Shown here in pieces: positions 43,634 to 55,784 of a stretch of 64,000 nt of DNA. Every line of letters begins with the position of its first letter. Position 1 is the first letter of the stretch. The position numbers were made by a program, and so were the translations under genes. Below the pieces are notes generated by a model. That model was not told the DNA's origin, ran no database searches, and saw nothing but the letters and a program-made list of their open reading frames with translations. The DNA is from Peronospora farinosa (taxonomy: Eukaryota; Oomycota; Peronosporomycetes; Peronosporales; Peronosporaceae): contig CANTFK010000865.1 of NCBI GenBank assembly GCA_947646735.1, positions 1-64,000 on the forward strand. The letters run 5' to 3'.

Positions 43634-45560
43634 CTAAACTGTATCGATGAATGTGTTCGCGCTTGCTTCGGGATAAGGCTCCCAGTGCATCATTGCTGGG
43701 AGCACGCAGATACTCGATAATTTCTGCATAATCTGAATCGCCCTTGTACGCTGCGACAATTCATCAAATAAACACAGCTCGGGTGTAACCCAAGTTAATA
43801 TCAGCGATACACACATCGCACATCGGTTATCATCATCCTCGTCATCAGTCGCCTGACGACTAAGCGCAGTCCGAGGATCGTAGTCGGGATGTCGTGACAG
43901 AGCATCAGCGAGAATATTAGTCTTGACTGGCTTGTAATGTACGAAAAAGTTGTACTCAGAGAAGAATGAGAGCCATCGTGCCATCCGTTGGGACAGGTGT
44001 GGACTCTTCATCGCTGTGCGCAGCGATGCATGATCGGTATACAAAGCAAATATACGTTCAACAAGCAGATGCACGCGAAACTTGATGAGTGCATAGCGCA
44101 TCAATAATAACTCCGTGTCGTGAACCAAATAGTTCTTCTTAGCTGGCTTCATCTGTCGCTACTGATAACTCACGACTCGTTCGCGGCCCTCATCATCAAA
44201 TTGCATGAGGGCACAACCAATTGCAAAATCACTGGCATCGCAAACCACGTGGAACGGCTTGGAATCGTCTGGTAGGACCAGGACTGGCGCTGACGCTAGG
44301 CTCTTCTTTACTGCTTCGAAGACTGCTTGGTGCTCGGGACGCCACAACCACGGTGTCTTTCTTCAAAAGTGATGACAAAGGCTGGATAGACCCAGCATAA
44401 TCCTCCGTATACTTGTGCAAATAATTAGCCAAGACGAGCCACTGGCGCAGCTCTGTAGACGTTTTGGGTGTGAGCCAAGAACAGATGGATGACACTTTCT
44501 CTGGATCAGCTCGAACTACCGATTTACTCACATAGCAACCCAACACCGGAATCTCCGGTGCACAAAAAAACTTCTTGAGTTTCGCATACAACTTGTTGTT
44601 CCGCAAACCTGATTGACCTGTTTTAAATGTTCAAGGTGCTCTTGGACATCGTTGAGGTCTCCCTCATCTCAACTGTGGACGAAAATGTCGTCAAAATAAC
44701 TTGGAGCGAGCTCCGAAGGGGTATCAACACTTGAGACTCCATGCGATTAAAAGTGGCCGGAGCGTTCTTCAATCCTTGTGGCATAACTAGCCCCTCCCAT
44801 AACATACCACTCGGGGTGCTCACCGCGGTGAGTGGGATATCACTCGGTCGCATCAGAATCTGTTAAAAGCCATCGGTAAAGTCGATGGCACTGAAGATGA
44901 CACCTTCCTGACATGGAATTCAGCACCATGTCCTTCCTGGGAATCGACGTTTGCGCAGGAATTGTGGCATCATTCAACTTATTGAACGCATGCACTATCC
45001 GCCAGCCTCCCGTAGCCTTCTTCACGCAGAAGTTTGGACTAGAATGTGGTGTGATACTTTCACGCACATGACTCGCTTTGCGGCGGCCTTCGAAGAATGC
45101 GTCAATAGCTCCGACTTGATCTCGAGGCAACGGCCACTACCATGTCACACAATACTTCGACCCTGGCACGAGATCAATCTCGTGTCGAACACCACGGTCC
45201 GCACAAAATTCAGCTGGGATCTTTTCCGGGAACACGTCTGCATACTCACAAGCAATGTCGTAGACAGGGTTACCAGAATCTCGCAGAGCCTCCCATGACT
45301 GTGAGGCGAACCTTTCCTCACGCACTGAATTTGGCTCAGCGCTCGGAGGACGCGCCATATGCTCCTCGCTCGCCACAGTAATCACCTTGTTGGTGATCAG
45401 ACACAGTGCCTCCCTTAAGGTCACGTAGGAAATGCTTCCAGGAAAGCCCTGGAAGGCTTGTAATGGAAGACGCATCACAAGGAGGACTCTCGACTTCAAT
45501 ATATTGGCGCCTTTGTGGACTCCCTTCCACGTACACGATAGCGTGGACACATTTCAACGC
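43634..45560 (-). pseudogene. Reverse transcriptase and RNase H of element D
   Basis: RT pieces: [18 protein letters not shown] (end of 45550-45137), CVKKATGGWRIVHAFNKLND (45130-44840), MPQGLKNAPATFNRM (44853-44623), with the catalytic YFDDIFVHS at about 44700-44674 in a neighbouring frame. Connection and RNase H: VVCDASDFAIGCALMQ (44347-44159) and ALYTDHASLR...HYKPVKTNILADALSRHPD (44152-43634). At least five frameshifts or stops. Confidence 0.87.
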
Positions 45561-46097
45561 TATATTCTCGATTCTGTTGTCCCCATCGTGCTTCTTGTCA
45601 CTACTAGAAGCTGGCGGACCGCAGTCAGGTAATAAACCATCACCCTCTTCTAGGCACTGGATGCCCTTATTTATAATGCCGAAATCACTAGACGGAAGTA
45701 GCCTAAATTCGACCGTCTACACTTGATTCGGGAGCTCCTGCTCGGACGCCATAAACCCGTGTGAGAGCCCCTGATTAATCACAACCACAATGTGACCATG
45801 TGGGAACCTCGGTTCGACCACAGTGGGTGATGATTGGAACCCCGATTTGACCATCATGCTCTCGCGTGGGGACTCCTGTCCATCCACGTCACACTCGTTG
45901 GCGAGCTCTTGCTCGTCGTCACAATGCCCTTGTGGGAGCCCCTGCTCGACCACAATAGGTGCAGATAGGAACACCGGTTCAACCACTGCATTCACGTGCG
46001 GGAACCCCTGTTCAACCGCGTTAATGACGGCCGGGAACCTGTTCGACCGTGTCGTCCTCGCCGATATCCTCGCTCTGTAGCGAGGAGTCACTGTCAC

Positions 46098-47773
46098 TTA
46101 TATCTCGAAGAACATCACAAGCAGTGCAGAGAGGGCCATCGCTCGCTCTGTGCACCGAAACGTATTCGGATCACGATCCACGAATATGATGTTCGGCCAG
46201 TCACTTGGAGATACCAAGAGATGGGTAAACACTGTACTGGCTTCGAGCTTGCGTCGACGTCTCACTGATCTGGATAACCAGTCGATCTGGGGCTTATAAC
46301 GTGACAACCAAGGCATTCCCAGTATGAAATCGAATGCATAATTCATCTCGACCACCAAAAAATCATCATTACTGCGAAAACCATCAAACGTGTACGGCAA
46401 CGACACTTCGCGCCTCGATACGCGGTATGGTTTCCAGTCAGCTAACTTGACCACGACTTGGCATGGTCCCTCACGGATCTGAATGCTGGAAGGCAGCATC
46501 GATAAACAAGATTTCACGAAAGAAATTATTTGTTGCTTCTGAGTCCAGGAGTGATCGCAGAGGTCGCCGGACGCCGGCGACATGTAAACTGACAATAATC
46601 AGACGTGAATCACCACTCGTAGTGGTGGCATTCAACCGTGCACGTAGCGCAGGAGGGCTGAAAGGTTGTGCTGCCACTGGGGGACCCGGACCTCCGTTCC
46701 AACCAATAGGGCACCCTGCACCTACTGGTCCCGACCGTTTTTTTGGACGTGCGGCCGGTACAGCACCCTCATGATGGGCGTCCACTACTTGCACCGATAA
46801 TGGGGCTGGCGCACGGCACTCATGCCGCGCGATGTCCTGGCTTGAGACAACGAAAGCAAACCATTGGACGCCCGGTGCGAGCGTCACCTTTATGATGAAA
46901 GACACGTCGCCGGTCACCCGACGACTCAATAACGTCGATCTCCATAGGTTCTGGGCCAGAAGGCCGGGGAACGCTGACGACCGAGGGTTTGGCATAGGCC
47001 TTTGTGACCCTAAAGTCTTCACGGAGTGCGATGGCGAATGCCTCCTCCAATGTGGCAGGCTCGGCGCGCTCCAGCGATAAGCGGGTCTGCCCCTCACGCA
47101 TACCACCCACAAAGACATTCACCTGTGTGTACATGTCCATGGGGTGCGTGATAATACACGACGCCAGATGCCTAGCCATCTGTACGTAGTCGCGCATCGC
47201 CATTTTACCCTGTCGCATCGACAGGAATCTTGATCGCACCAGTTTTTCCTCTTGCGGTGGCTCAAAAGCAGAACGAAGATCGTCCTGGATGGCATCCAGG
47301 GTGGGGACGCGTGCTCGTCCACAACAAATTTACCAAGGGCTCTCTCCTTGGCCTTCCCGGTGAGGTGGGAAAGAAGAAAGTTGACCTTCGCCTGGGGTGC
47401 CTCAAGAAGTCTCGAGGCGATGGCGATATCAACTTCTCGGAACCACCGGTTCAGCGATAACCAATCCTTGCCTTCTACAGAGTAGGAGGAGGTTTCCATC
47501 TTCACGTCCTAATTACTTGAAGGACGCGAGGGAGTTAAGCCTCGCCGGTTGGATTCCGGCGAGCTCGCGTGCCATAAACTCATGTATGGCGAGACGTTGC
47601 GCGTCAGGGGTCGCTGATCTCATCAACGACGCGACGAATGCCTCTCCCGATATCGCCGCGAGGCGATTAAGGGCATCCCACTCAACACCAGTAAGATGGG
47701 GGAAGGTCGCGTGCTCCAGAAATAAATCTGGAGCGTCAAAGTACGACGATTCGCTCATCCGAAACTCGGGCAT
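46098..47773 (-). pseudogene. Gag and protease of element D
   Basis: Gag pieces 47773-47513, 47505-47240 ([17 protein letters not shown]) and 47239-46820 ([20 protein letters not shown]…). It ends in a zinc knuckle, [12 protein letters not shown], with ECRAP in the next frame (C-x2-C-x4-H-x4-C). In the protease the active-site motif reads LLDSEATNNFF, that is DSG changed to DSE, plus FILGMPWLSRYKPQIDW. The Glu in the active-site triplet would kill the enzyme. Confidence 0.82.
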
Positions 47774-47799
47774 AGGAAGGACTACTAAGTGCTACCAGG

Positions 47800-48140
47800 T
47801 GTAACAAGGCTAGAACGTACCGTCTCTAGCTTACACGCGCGCTTGAGGAAGACTCAAGCCCAAGTATTAGGTATTAAGTAAATTTAACTCAGATTTTTAT
47901 TTTGGTTTTAATTCGTACTAATTACGAAGATTTTAGTCGTAATAAATACGACAGTGTTCCCGCCTTTCGGGAACCACACAATTTCAGGTTGATTTATCAT
48001 TGGTCCATATTGGGGACTTTAGGCCCCAATAATAAACCAATAATAAATTGCCACGCTGTGCCCGCTATTCGGGCCCAGAACCTGTCTACATATGTAATTG
48101 TTTATTTGTGTTAACTATGTGTCTAATGTAGCCCATTACA
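47800..48140 (-). repeat. 5' LTR of element D
   Basis: 341 bp, plus-strand reading TGTAACAAGG to CCCATTACA, followed by the TATAG duplication. Confidence 0.92.
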
Positions 48141-48145
48141 TATAG

Positions 48146-48726
48146 GCAGAATCGTAGGCTTTGGTATTTTTTGGCTAACATTATGAGAGAGTTCAATTTA
48201 CTTGAAAAGAAAACGTGCCAGCTTCTCCTCCAAGTTAATTTTTTTTGTCGATTCGACGTCTCGAGAAGCTCATCCACCTCGCAATTGTACGCCCTGGATT
48301 GTTTGGTCAGGTGTGTCAAGGACTCTCAAGACATTCCCAAGCTGCGATTGGACAAAAAGGACTAAGAAGTTCAGATACAAGATCACAAGACGGCTCAATT
48401 GGTCAGGAGGCAAGCGGATCAAGTATCAACCAATTTGACAAGGTGATCTCAAGGGAGATCAGGGCGACTCAAATGGAGCACCCCCAAGAAAAACTGCGAT
48501 CGTGTGAGGAATTCCACTTGATCGCCCCCCACATGTCTTTAACACAATCAGGTTCTACATCGACTCAAGTCCACGTAGAAGAGAGCAACCCGCCCAACCG
48601 ACGGCTACACAAGGTGAGGAAGGCTTAATACACGTTATCGATGTACCCCCTCCGTTAGTCGGTCGCACGGAAGCCAGTGGAGAGTCGGGATCACATCAGC
48701 AAATTTATATAGCCCACTCCACCACA
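48146..48726 (+). repeat. F-family LTR 3' part, plus orientation
   Basis: Ends GCCCACTCCACCACA at 48726. The part 48480-48726 is an inverted copy of 39707-39950, with further weaker similarity upstream. So two F-type LTRs face away from each other, with D between them. The element body that belonged to this one is not recognised. Confidence 0.65.
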
Positions 48727-49831
48727 CTTAAATGTCCTTTGTGCTTGGCCATGGCCTTTGCTTAGTATGCGGGTCTTGCCGTCGCTTGTAGTTGCTGTTC
48801 CTGTTGATCGTTGAGCGGGTTCGTGATCGGAGAAGGAGGCGTTTTAACAGGCGCTGAGCGCATTGAGGTTAACATGTCAGCACTACCGCGTTCTGGGAAC
48901 GGATTAGGTGGGCGTCGGCGTTCATTTTCACCCTTAGGGCTGAACTTAGACTTTTTTATAGTTTTCTAGGAAGCTGGTGCCACTCCCGTAATCCACAGCT
49001 ACCTCCAACTCTCCTTCAAAGAGATCATTAAGAGCCTTAGGCTCATGATAGGGGTTGTCATTTCGTGTACGCTATGAACAACCGTTAGGTTTAAAGTTCG
49101 TGTTTTGCAACCTCTTCAAGGATTATGACGAGTGAGGTTATGTGGTACCGTCATCTAGTGAGGGAGAGTGTAATGGGGTTACACGATGGTTGGAACATCA
49201 TTTCGAAAGTTTACGGTTAAAGTTTCCTTATATTGCATATAATGCATCTGATACTTCTCTTTAGAGAGGTATTAAGTATAAGCGTCTAAGATACGGATAC
49301 CGTATCTTATCGATTAGGATTCGATAATCGATAACGCTGTTCTAAGTACATCATCATACACAGATGTTTAGACGATACGTCGTCCAATAGCAAAGTATGC
49401 ATTTAATAATTACTATTATAGTAATTAATCTAGGGTACTTAGAGTAGGACTATTCATAAAACCTTAAATCATAAATAAAATCAGTTCTCCTTTTGAGTTT
49501 AAGATCGCAAGTCGTTCTGACTTGTTCTCTTGTGCACTTCATGCGTTGGTTCTCTGAACCTTTAACCTTCTAGCTTTTTCTTGCACTCTGTGCGTTGGTT
49601 CTCTGAACCTTAAGCTTATTGCTTGCAGACTAAAAGTCTCTCTCCTCGTTCCTTAGAACAGGGTGAATTTTAGTCGTTTAATTAGTTCCTTAGAACTAAG
49701 TGGCTTTAGTCGTCAACTTTGATTAGTTCTATAAAACGGAATTCTATCGAAAGCTGACGGCTTAAAGCCACTGGTTTTATAGAACTAAAAGGCTTGTGAG
49801 CCTTTATTTTTTTCTCTGACTTGAAAGAGCA
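48727..49831 (+). mobile_element. E: second C-family 3' end (antisense region plus LTR)
   Basis: 48727-49168 matches the 3' internal part of C, including the antisense frames; the purine tract AGTGAGGGAGAG stands just before the LTR. The LTR begins TGTAATGGGG at 49169 and follows the C LTR to about 49710. A 49701-49788 block with interleaved inverted repeats is extra; the end is near 49831. The rest of the element is missing, replaced by F/D sequence. Confidence 0.75.
49701..49788 (+). repeat. Interleaved inverted repeats in the E LTR
   Basis: TTAGTTCTATAAAAC (49723-49737) pairs with GTTTTATAGAACTAA (49774-49788). TGGCTTTAGTCGTCAACTTT (49701-49720) pairs imperfectly with the stretch 49750-49770. 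The two pairings cross each other. Confidence 0.7.
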
Positions 49832-51686
49832 CCCCCCAGAATACAAACATTAATGTTTTGGTTCGATTGGTTGATATTATAGCCGATATAAGCCAATAGA
49901 GAAGACACTGTATTGGTAATTGTGTATTACCAATAAATACAATTTGCGTCCCCCTAATTTTAGGGTCGGAATTATGTACCAGATCACTATTTACATTGGT
50001 AAACAGCCTTATATTTGATCCGCGCACCGCAATGCCGTATCGACGTTTTAGATGTATGTGGTTAGGAATGAGACCTACGATAGGAGGTGTGAAGATTTGT
50101 ATCTGGACCAGTCCGGTAGTGGTACGGTAACCTATAGGGCAACGAGCAGTCGAAGCACGAAAGAGCTGCTTTCAACATGCCGAGAAGCCATGTCCAAAGA
50201 CTTACATTAATTTATCTTCAATCTTTAGCTCTAACGACCAGTTTTACTCTCGTCGCAGATCATGGTAAAAGTGGTTATATATATTGTATCATCAAAGCAC
50301 ATGTTACAGTGCAGCACATATGTGAAAAATAGTGCCCAGTGTTCAGCAGGGCAGCTTAGCAGGGTTGCGTACAGATTCTAGAGAGGAGCCCCAAGATGTA
50401 AAGTAGGCCGTGACGTCAGATGCTACCACAAAGTACTACATAGAGAGCTAATAAATGGGCATTTTTTATAAATTGCTATTTATATATCGCACCCGAAACG
50501 TTGTTTGCCTTACTTAATTTAACTTTGCTATGTCTGTTATTATGCAAATGGAAACCAGGACATGTGTTTTAAAATAATGAGCAATGCGGATAATGTTATT
50601 ACAATTTTATTTTCCAAAAATCGACTTTTTCACAATTTTGCGACACGTTACCATCACTCATTAATATTTTCACGCTGCAAATCATGGACTCATTGTGGAG
50701 ACCCGATCTGTTTTTAGCTTAATTACCTGTGGATAATAATATTGAAGACAAACGACTTTTCACTGCTCAAGCTGTAAGATGGCTGTTTCCGTTGAGAATG
50801 ACTAACCGATATACAGCATTCCAGATGCTGGGCATTCTCGCCATCTGTTGCCATCCCCAATCGCATTCTCTCGCATCCTAACTCACCACTGAATGCACGT
50901 TGGGCGTCCAAATGGGGGCCTTGAACGCACTGATAGTAAAGACCTTTAGGAGCATGACTTTGCTAACGAACCCGTATAGCCAGCTATCACAATATTGGTC
51001 AGTCATGTATAAAAACAGTTCGTAACATGGAGCATTAGCGACATGCCGGACAAAAATTTTGTTTTGGTCCCCCCTTTTCCAAAAATTCGTTCCTGATAAC
51101 CTGCACAAGCCTATGATATCTGTATCCATACGATCGGAGTGAGTCTTGATACTTGGAATTTGTAGCTAGCTACCTGTTCCATTGGAGAGCCTGCCAAACA
51201 CAATGCTTGCGCCTCGCCTGTCCACCAGCACGGGCTCCGGAAAATTAATGGCGAGGACGTGAAATATTATGTAGCAAAACGGCTTACAGCAGGTAAGAAC
51301 AGGCTGATCCGGCCCGGATTTAGTCCATCGTGTACTCGCTTTTCACACTTGCTCGCCTCTCTGCCAGCCAGCCTAGACTCACTTGACTTACTCGGCGACC
51401 ATCTCGAAAAAAGCAGAAGAGACGCCGCTCAGGACTTCGAGGCTGAGCAAAAAAGCGAGCGAACGAAAGCCGGTCCTGACCCAAGTGGCTTCCTCTTCCG
51501 TGAGCAACTTGACATCCTGCGGCCTGCTGCACGGGCAGTAGCGCCAGCAGGTAAATTAACTGACTCAACCGCAAACCACTAACCACAAGTTACAGACCTT
51601 TCAGTCAGCAACTCGGTTACTTAAGTCAACCCATTTACTTGCCCGTTACGCTTGCTAGACCGTAGCACATTCGCGTAGCAGTTGAC
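49832..51686. other. Intergenic, A+T-rich to mixed
   Basis: No supported gene, RNA or LTR. The open stretch at 51259-51582 (107 codons) lies just upstream of the CCCH gene and has composition of a promoter/5' leader rather than a protein with recognisable features. This is the change from repeat-rich to gene-rich sequence. Confidence 0.5.
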
Positions 51687-54394
51687 ATGGCAATCGCATT
51701 TGACTCATCGGCCGAGTCGCAGCACGAATCGGCACTTGTGGACGCCACATCGGTCTCTACCGAGCAGCAGCAAATGACTTCGACACCCGGAACTGGCGAG
51801 CTGCTGGACCGTGTAGTCACCGAGTTCAGTCAGGCCTTTCAGTCGTCTCTCGTCCAGGTGCGTGCTAAAATGATGCAAACGGAGTGGTGCTTGCAACGCA
51901 GGAATGAGAAGAACGCAGCGGCGGAGCTGCACTCTCGCCGCTCGTTTGCCTTCACCTTGTTGTGAGCAGAAGCTTCCAGATTTTAAAATGCGATCAAATC
52001 ACTGACGATAAGTATGTGTCTGTCTCGACTTGTCTTCGGGTGACGATGCAATTTAATGCAGGTTGTATCGGACATTAGACGTGATTACGACGTTCATATC
52101 GAGCCCGGCTCCAAGTTTGCATGGGTAAGTGTATAATGACATTTGTTAAGTGTTCGTTGAACATTCTAGTCTAAATCTTGGCTACTACCCAACGGTGGAC
52201 CTTTGTTTAGTTAGTCATGTTTGTATCAGTTAACTCAACTGCTGGCTTCGCCTAACTTGTGGCTTGTCTTCTGCTCTGACTGACTGACTGATGTGTGATC
52301 TGTTGTCTCTGGACACTGGCTATGTCTATAAAGATGGAGAAAGGCGGTGCCGCTGTTGCACCTGGTGACGAACAGCTGCCCCGGAACGACGACGACGACG
52401 ACGGTGACAGCGACGACGTGCGTTGCATTCTACGCGAGCTGCAGCTCTCGCGGCTGCAAGTGCGGCAACTGCAGCAGGTCGTGGACGGCCTGCGCGAGGA
52501 GCAGCGTCTTTCAGAGAAACGCGTAGCACTTTTTGGTACATTGTCGGCCAAACTAAAACGTAAACTTGTAGACGAACGTCTAGCGCTCATCGACGCCAAG
52601 AATGAAATTAAAGAACTGCAACAAAGACGCAGGAGGGAAGATACCGGCTCACGCGGTGGAGACGGTCGGTCTCCACAGTCTCCATTGATGCAAGAACAAA
52701 GTGATAATTTGTGGCATTCACCAAACAAGCCCATTGTCGGCGCTGCTGATGGTGCTAGTGGACCAGGTACAAATGGTGATGGTCCGGAAGGGCCGAATCT
52801 GATGGGTTTCAACTTTTATCCATCGGCCTCGTCTCGAGGTGCGGGTGGTCAAGAGGGTGCCAACGACGATGATTCTCCATCCACGTCCTCGAGCACACAG
52901 ACACTCCGCAGCACTCTCATAGGTCAATTTTTGCCGTCCGCGTTGCTGGATTCACCTCAATTAACGCCCAAACACGCCAGGCCATTTGCCGTTGACACGC
53001 TCAATGAAGAGAAAGTGTCGCCTTCAATATTTCAACTGAAAGACGACATAGAATCACTGTCGCTCGCAGCCTTACCGACTTGTTCGACCGTAAATCAACA
53101 ATGCACATACAAAGGTACAGGAGACGAAATAAAGGAGACAAGCCAGGGTGACAGTGGAAGAGTGTCGACGCTTTCGGCAGTTTCAGCTTTGAAAGTGTCT
53201 ATGCTGTCGGAGCTTTTTGACGCTATCCCGATCGAGGAGCTGGGAATGATCTTGCGGCGCTTTAATGGATTGGAATCAGCAGCCATCGACAGCATACTGA
53301 GCTCTCACCCGAGCTTTAATCCGGCTGTTGGAGCTGGAGAAAGCAGAGAAAGCGGCGCGTCAATGGCATTGCCTTCGCCGTCTCGGTCATCTTCAGTTGG
53401 TCACAGCAAGACAAGCTTGCACCGCAGCAGTCAGAGCGGACCGAGTGTGCCTCCACCAGGATCTTCGAGCAACTGGAAGACGGAGATTTGTATGTATTAT
53501 ATGCAAGGCAAGTGCAACAAGACAAGGCGCACCTGTTCATTTGCTCACGGGGAGAGTGATTTGGTGCGTCCTAGCGGATTGAGCTTAGGTGGTAGCAGCA
53601 GCAGCAAGCATGGACCCACTTACAAGACTCGCCTTTGCCAATCTTATGAAAATGGCACATGCACAAAGTCTCGTCGCGATTGCACGATGGCTCACGGAGT
53701 GAATGACCTGCGCGACGGAGCCAGCGCAAGCGGGGTCAGTGGAGGCAGCCAGCCGATTCTGCCTCCTGCAGCTCCTAGGTTGCAGAGTTACAAGACCGAG
53801 CTGTGCTACTACTTTTTGAAGGGTAACTGCAACTACTCGAGGGAGGAGTGCCGCTTCGCCCACGGGCAGAATGACTTGCGCACGATGGAAAGCAACACGG
53901 CGCAGATTGCTGCTGCATCCAGTAGTTCTGGTTTTGGTGGAGATTTTGGCCCAACGTCACCCATCCCACCGCCACCGGCGATCTCGATGGAAAAACAGCT
54001 TCAACTTCAGCATCAGTACCAGCAACAGTATCAACAGCATCAGTACCAGCAACAGTATCAACAGCATCACCAGCCGTCATCAATGACTTCTTTCCAGCCG
54101 CAGCCTCCTCCTCCTCCAGCTCAGCAACCGAGTTTCGTGCCTCAACACCAGATTCAGTTGCAGCACTCGTCGAGAGGAGCAGGTGGGGCTGGACATCATC
54201 AGTTCGGCTTCCAATCCCAGCAGTGCGACTTGGCTCAGCAGCAACAGCAGTATATGCCACCCCCTAGTCAATACCGCTATCTGAGGAATATGGAGGACAA
54301 GCGTCCAACGTCAGTTGGACGTCCACCGCGACGGGATTCTGGGTCATCTTGGAGCAGTTTTGATGCAACGGGGCTGCCACCGTCGGAGTATTAA
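51687..54394 (+). CDS. CUE domain and triple CCCH zinc finger RNA-binding protein
   Basis: Likely three exons: 51687-51857, 52062-52124, 52334-54394 (introns GTGCGT...GCAG and GTAAGT...AAAG), giving about 764 residues with all joins in phase. A coiled coil follows the third exon start (LRELQLSRLQVRQLQQVVDG...). A CUE-like segment is at 53206-53330 (LSELFDAIPIEELGMILRRF), a ubiquitin-binding fold. Three CCCH fingers follow between 53470 and 53885: KTEICMYYMQGKCNKTRRTC, KTRLCQSYENGTCTKSRRDC and KTELCYYFLKGNCNYSREEC, each followed by xxAHG. The C-terminus is rich in Gln, Pro and Ser (two copies of a QYQQQYQQH unit). Tandem CCCH proteins bind A/U-rich mRNA and steer decay or localisation. A shorter form starting at 52295 or 52334 is possible. 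The N-terminal exons are inferred. Confidence 0.85.
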
Positions 54395-54896
54395 ACGAGG
54401 ACTGGGTTGAGTGTCAAGCTTTATTCTCGATGCCTATCCCATCACTTCCGTGTGCCCTTCCGGAACGCACGGTTGTTGCCATTTTTTGCATTTCGGATTC
54501 ACATTTTTGGACTTTTGGATTGTGAGATACTTCCCAGAAGTATGCAGCTTAGCTGCATGGTACGTTATTTGATATGGATTGCCATGGTTGGCCGATCATA
54601 CGCCTGCGCCTACCGCTCGATGCTCTGAGCGCAAAGTTTAAACTTAGAAGCGGACGCTTAAGATTTAAGTCTATGAACAAGAACAAGCACAATAAAAACA
54701 AGATTGCAGCACGCTAGAAGTAGTAGCAGTAGTAAGTACATTTGTAGAAAAGCAAGCGCTAGGGACGGATCCGCTTAATATATACGATAGAATCATGCCT
54801 GCTGCATTATGACGAATCTTCCTCTGAAAGCGACAACGTGTGCGCCCGCCAACTTGCTAATAGAATTTGTTCACCATCTTCACCGGGGTAAGCAGC
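54395..54896. other. Convergent intergenic region
   Basis: 500 bp between the 3' ends of the CCCH gene (plus) and the unknown gene (minus). Nothing further is recognised. Confidence 0.5.
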
Positions 54897-55676
54897 TTAA
54901 TGGGCACCTTGGTCGTGGTCACGGAGAACATCTTCACCAGTGGAGTTAAACAGCGTTTGCTGCTGAAATGACGCAAAGCAGACAAGTAAATCCTGCATAT
55001 TGACTTGCATCGGCACGACAGCCCCGTTCATAATCATCCGCACCGTCCGATAGTAACTGTCATCGACATGATGTTCCTGCAGGGTCTCGTGCTCCTCTTC
55101 CTCTTCGGAGCCCACTGACCGCTTCCGCTTACATCCCAGCACGTCTTTCGAGACAACAGTACCAGGCCCCAACATTTCACCAGCTAATCGTTCGCTCTGT
55201 GTAAAGTCTCCATGTTGCAATACTTGCTCTGCTATTGCAGTGGTAACAACTGCCTCCTTCACTCGTCGACGTCTTGGCAGCGCAACCTTTTTGACGTACA
55301 CGTAGATTTCGCACTGGAACGGCTCATCCGTCTTACGTTTGAGGTAATTTTTGTAGCTCCTGGCCACACGACTTTCAAAGTTACTAGACGTGATCTCCAC
55401 TAGCTCCGCCTGTTTAGAGTAAGCGCCCGGGCGCATATAGATCGCCTGGTCTTCGCGCACATGGCATTCGCCCTGGACATTGCCCAGTGCCTTATCCGTG
55501 CACGAATCTGCTTTGGCACGGAATACATCGAGCCCTTCCGACAATAGAAAACCAAAGGTGATAATTGCCAGATGCTTGCGAGATGTACGTGAGACATCTC
55601 CAATTTTGACAGTAAGCAACGCTGTAGCCACGTCCGGTACAACTCGGCGGTCCACCTCGGAGCTAACGGAGCTCAT
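54897..55676 (-). CDS. Conserved-looking protein of unknown function
   Basis: 259 residues, one uninterrupted frame, ATG at 55676. The N-terminal ~120 residues alternate strands and helices (ALLTVKIGDVSRTSRKHLAI, then ITFGFLLSEGLDVFR). The middle has a basic patch (KKVALPRRRRVKEAV) and a second one, CKRKRSVGSEEEEEHE, that looks like a nuclear signal followed by an acidic run. The C-terminal part is hydrophobic (MIMNGAVVPMQVNMQDLLVCF). I do not recognise the family. A nuclear role is a guess from the basic patches. It is divergent from the LYR gene. Confidence 0.65.
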   Translation of the reverse strand: MSSVSSEVDRRVVPDVATALLTVKIGDVSRTSRKHLAIITFGFLLSEGLDVFRAKADSCTDKALGNVQGECHVREDQAIYMRPGAYSKQAELVEITSSNFESRVARSYKNYLKRKTDEPFQCEIYVYVKKVALPRRRRVKEAVVTTAIAEQVLQHGDFTQSERLAGEMLGPGTVVSKDVLGCKRKRSVGSEEEEEHETLQEHHVDDSYYRTVRMIMNGAVVPMQVNMQDLLVCFASFQQQTLFNSTGEDVLRDHDQGAH

Positions 55677-55686
55677 GGTTTTTTTT

Positions 55687-55702
55687 ACTCGTATTTACGA
55701 GT
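55687..55702. promoter_or_regulatory. Perfect palindromic arms in a divergent promoter
   Basis: ACTCGTA-TT-TACGAGT lies in the ~110 bp between the start codons at 55676 (minus) and 55785 (plus). A factor binding here could serve both genes; this is inference from position. Confidence 0.4.
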
Positions 55703-55784
55703 GAGTGGTGAGAAAATCGCACCTTTTAATTGGCTAATGCTTGTTATTTTGGTTATTTTGACTAGGAATGCTCAGTTAAAGAAA

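Larger units (their letters stand above)
40614..48140 (-). mobile_element. Ty3/Gypsy chromodomain retrotransposon D (7.5 kb)
   Basis: Minus-strand element bounded by LTRs 40614-40952 and 47800-48140 (TGTAA...TTACA) and by the 5-bp duplication TATAG at 40609-40613 and 48141-48145. The primer site TGGTAGCACTTAGTAG is at 47797-47782. Gag, protease, RT, RNase H, integrase and a chromodomain run leftwards from 47773 to about 41800; an antisense open frame on the plus strand (41032) begins 80 bp inside the 3' LTR. Every pol module is broken, but the two LTRs are still very alike. Confidence 0.92.

Noticed and set aside
51259..51582. 107-codon ORF upstream of the CCCH gene
   Set aside because: No domain, no signal and directly upstream of a gene start; more likely leader or promoter.
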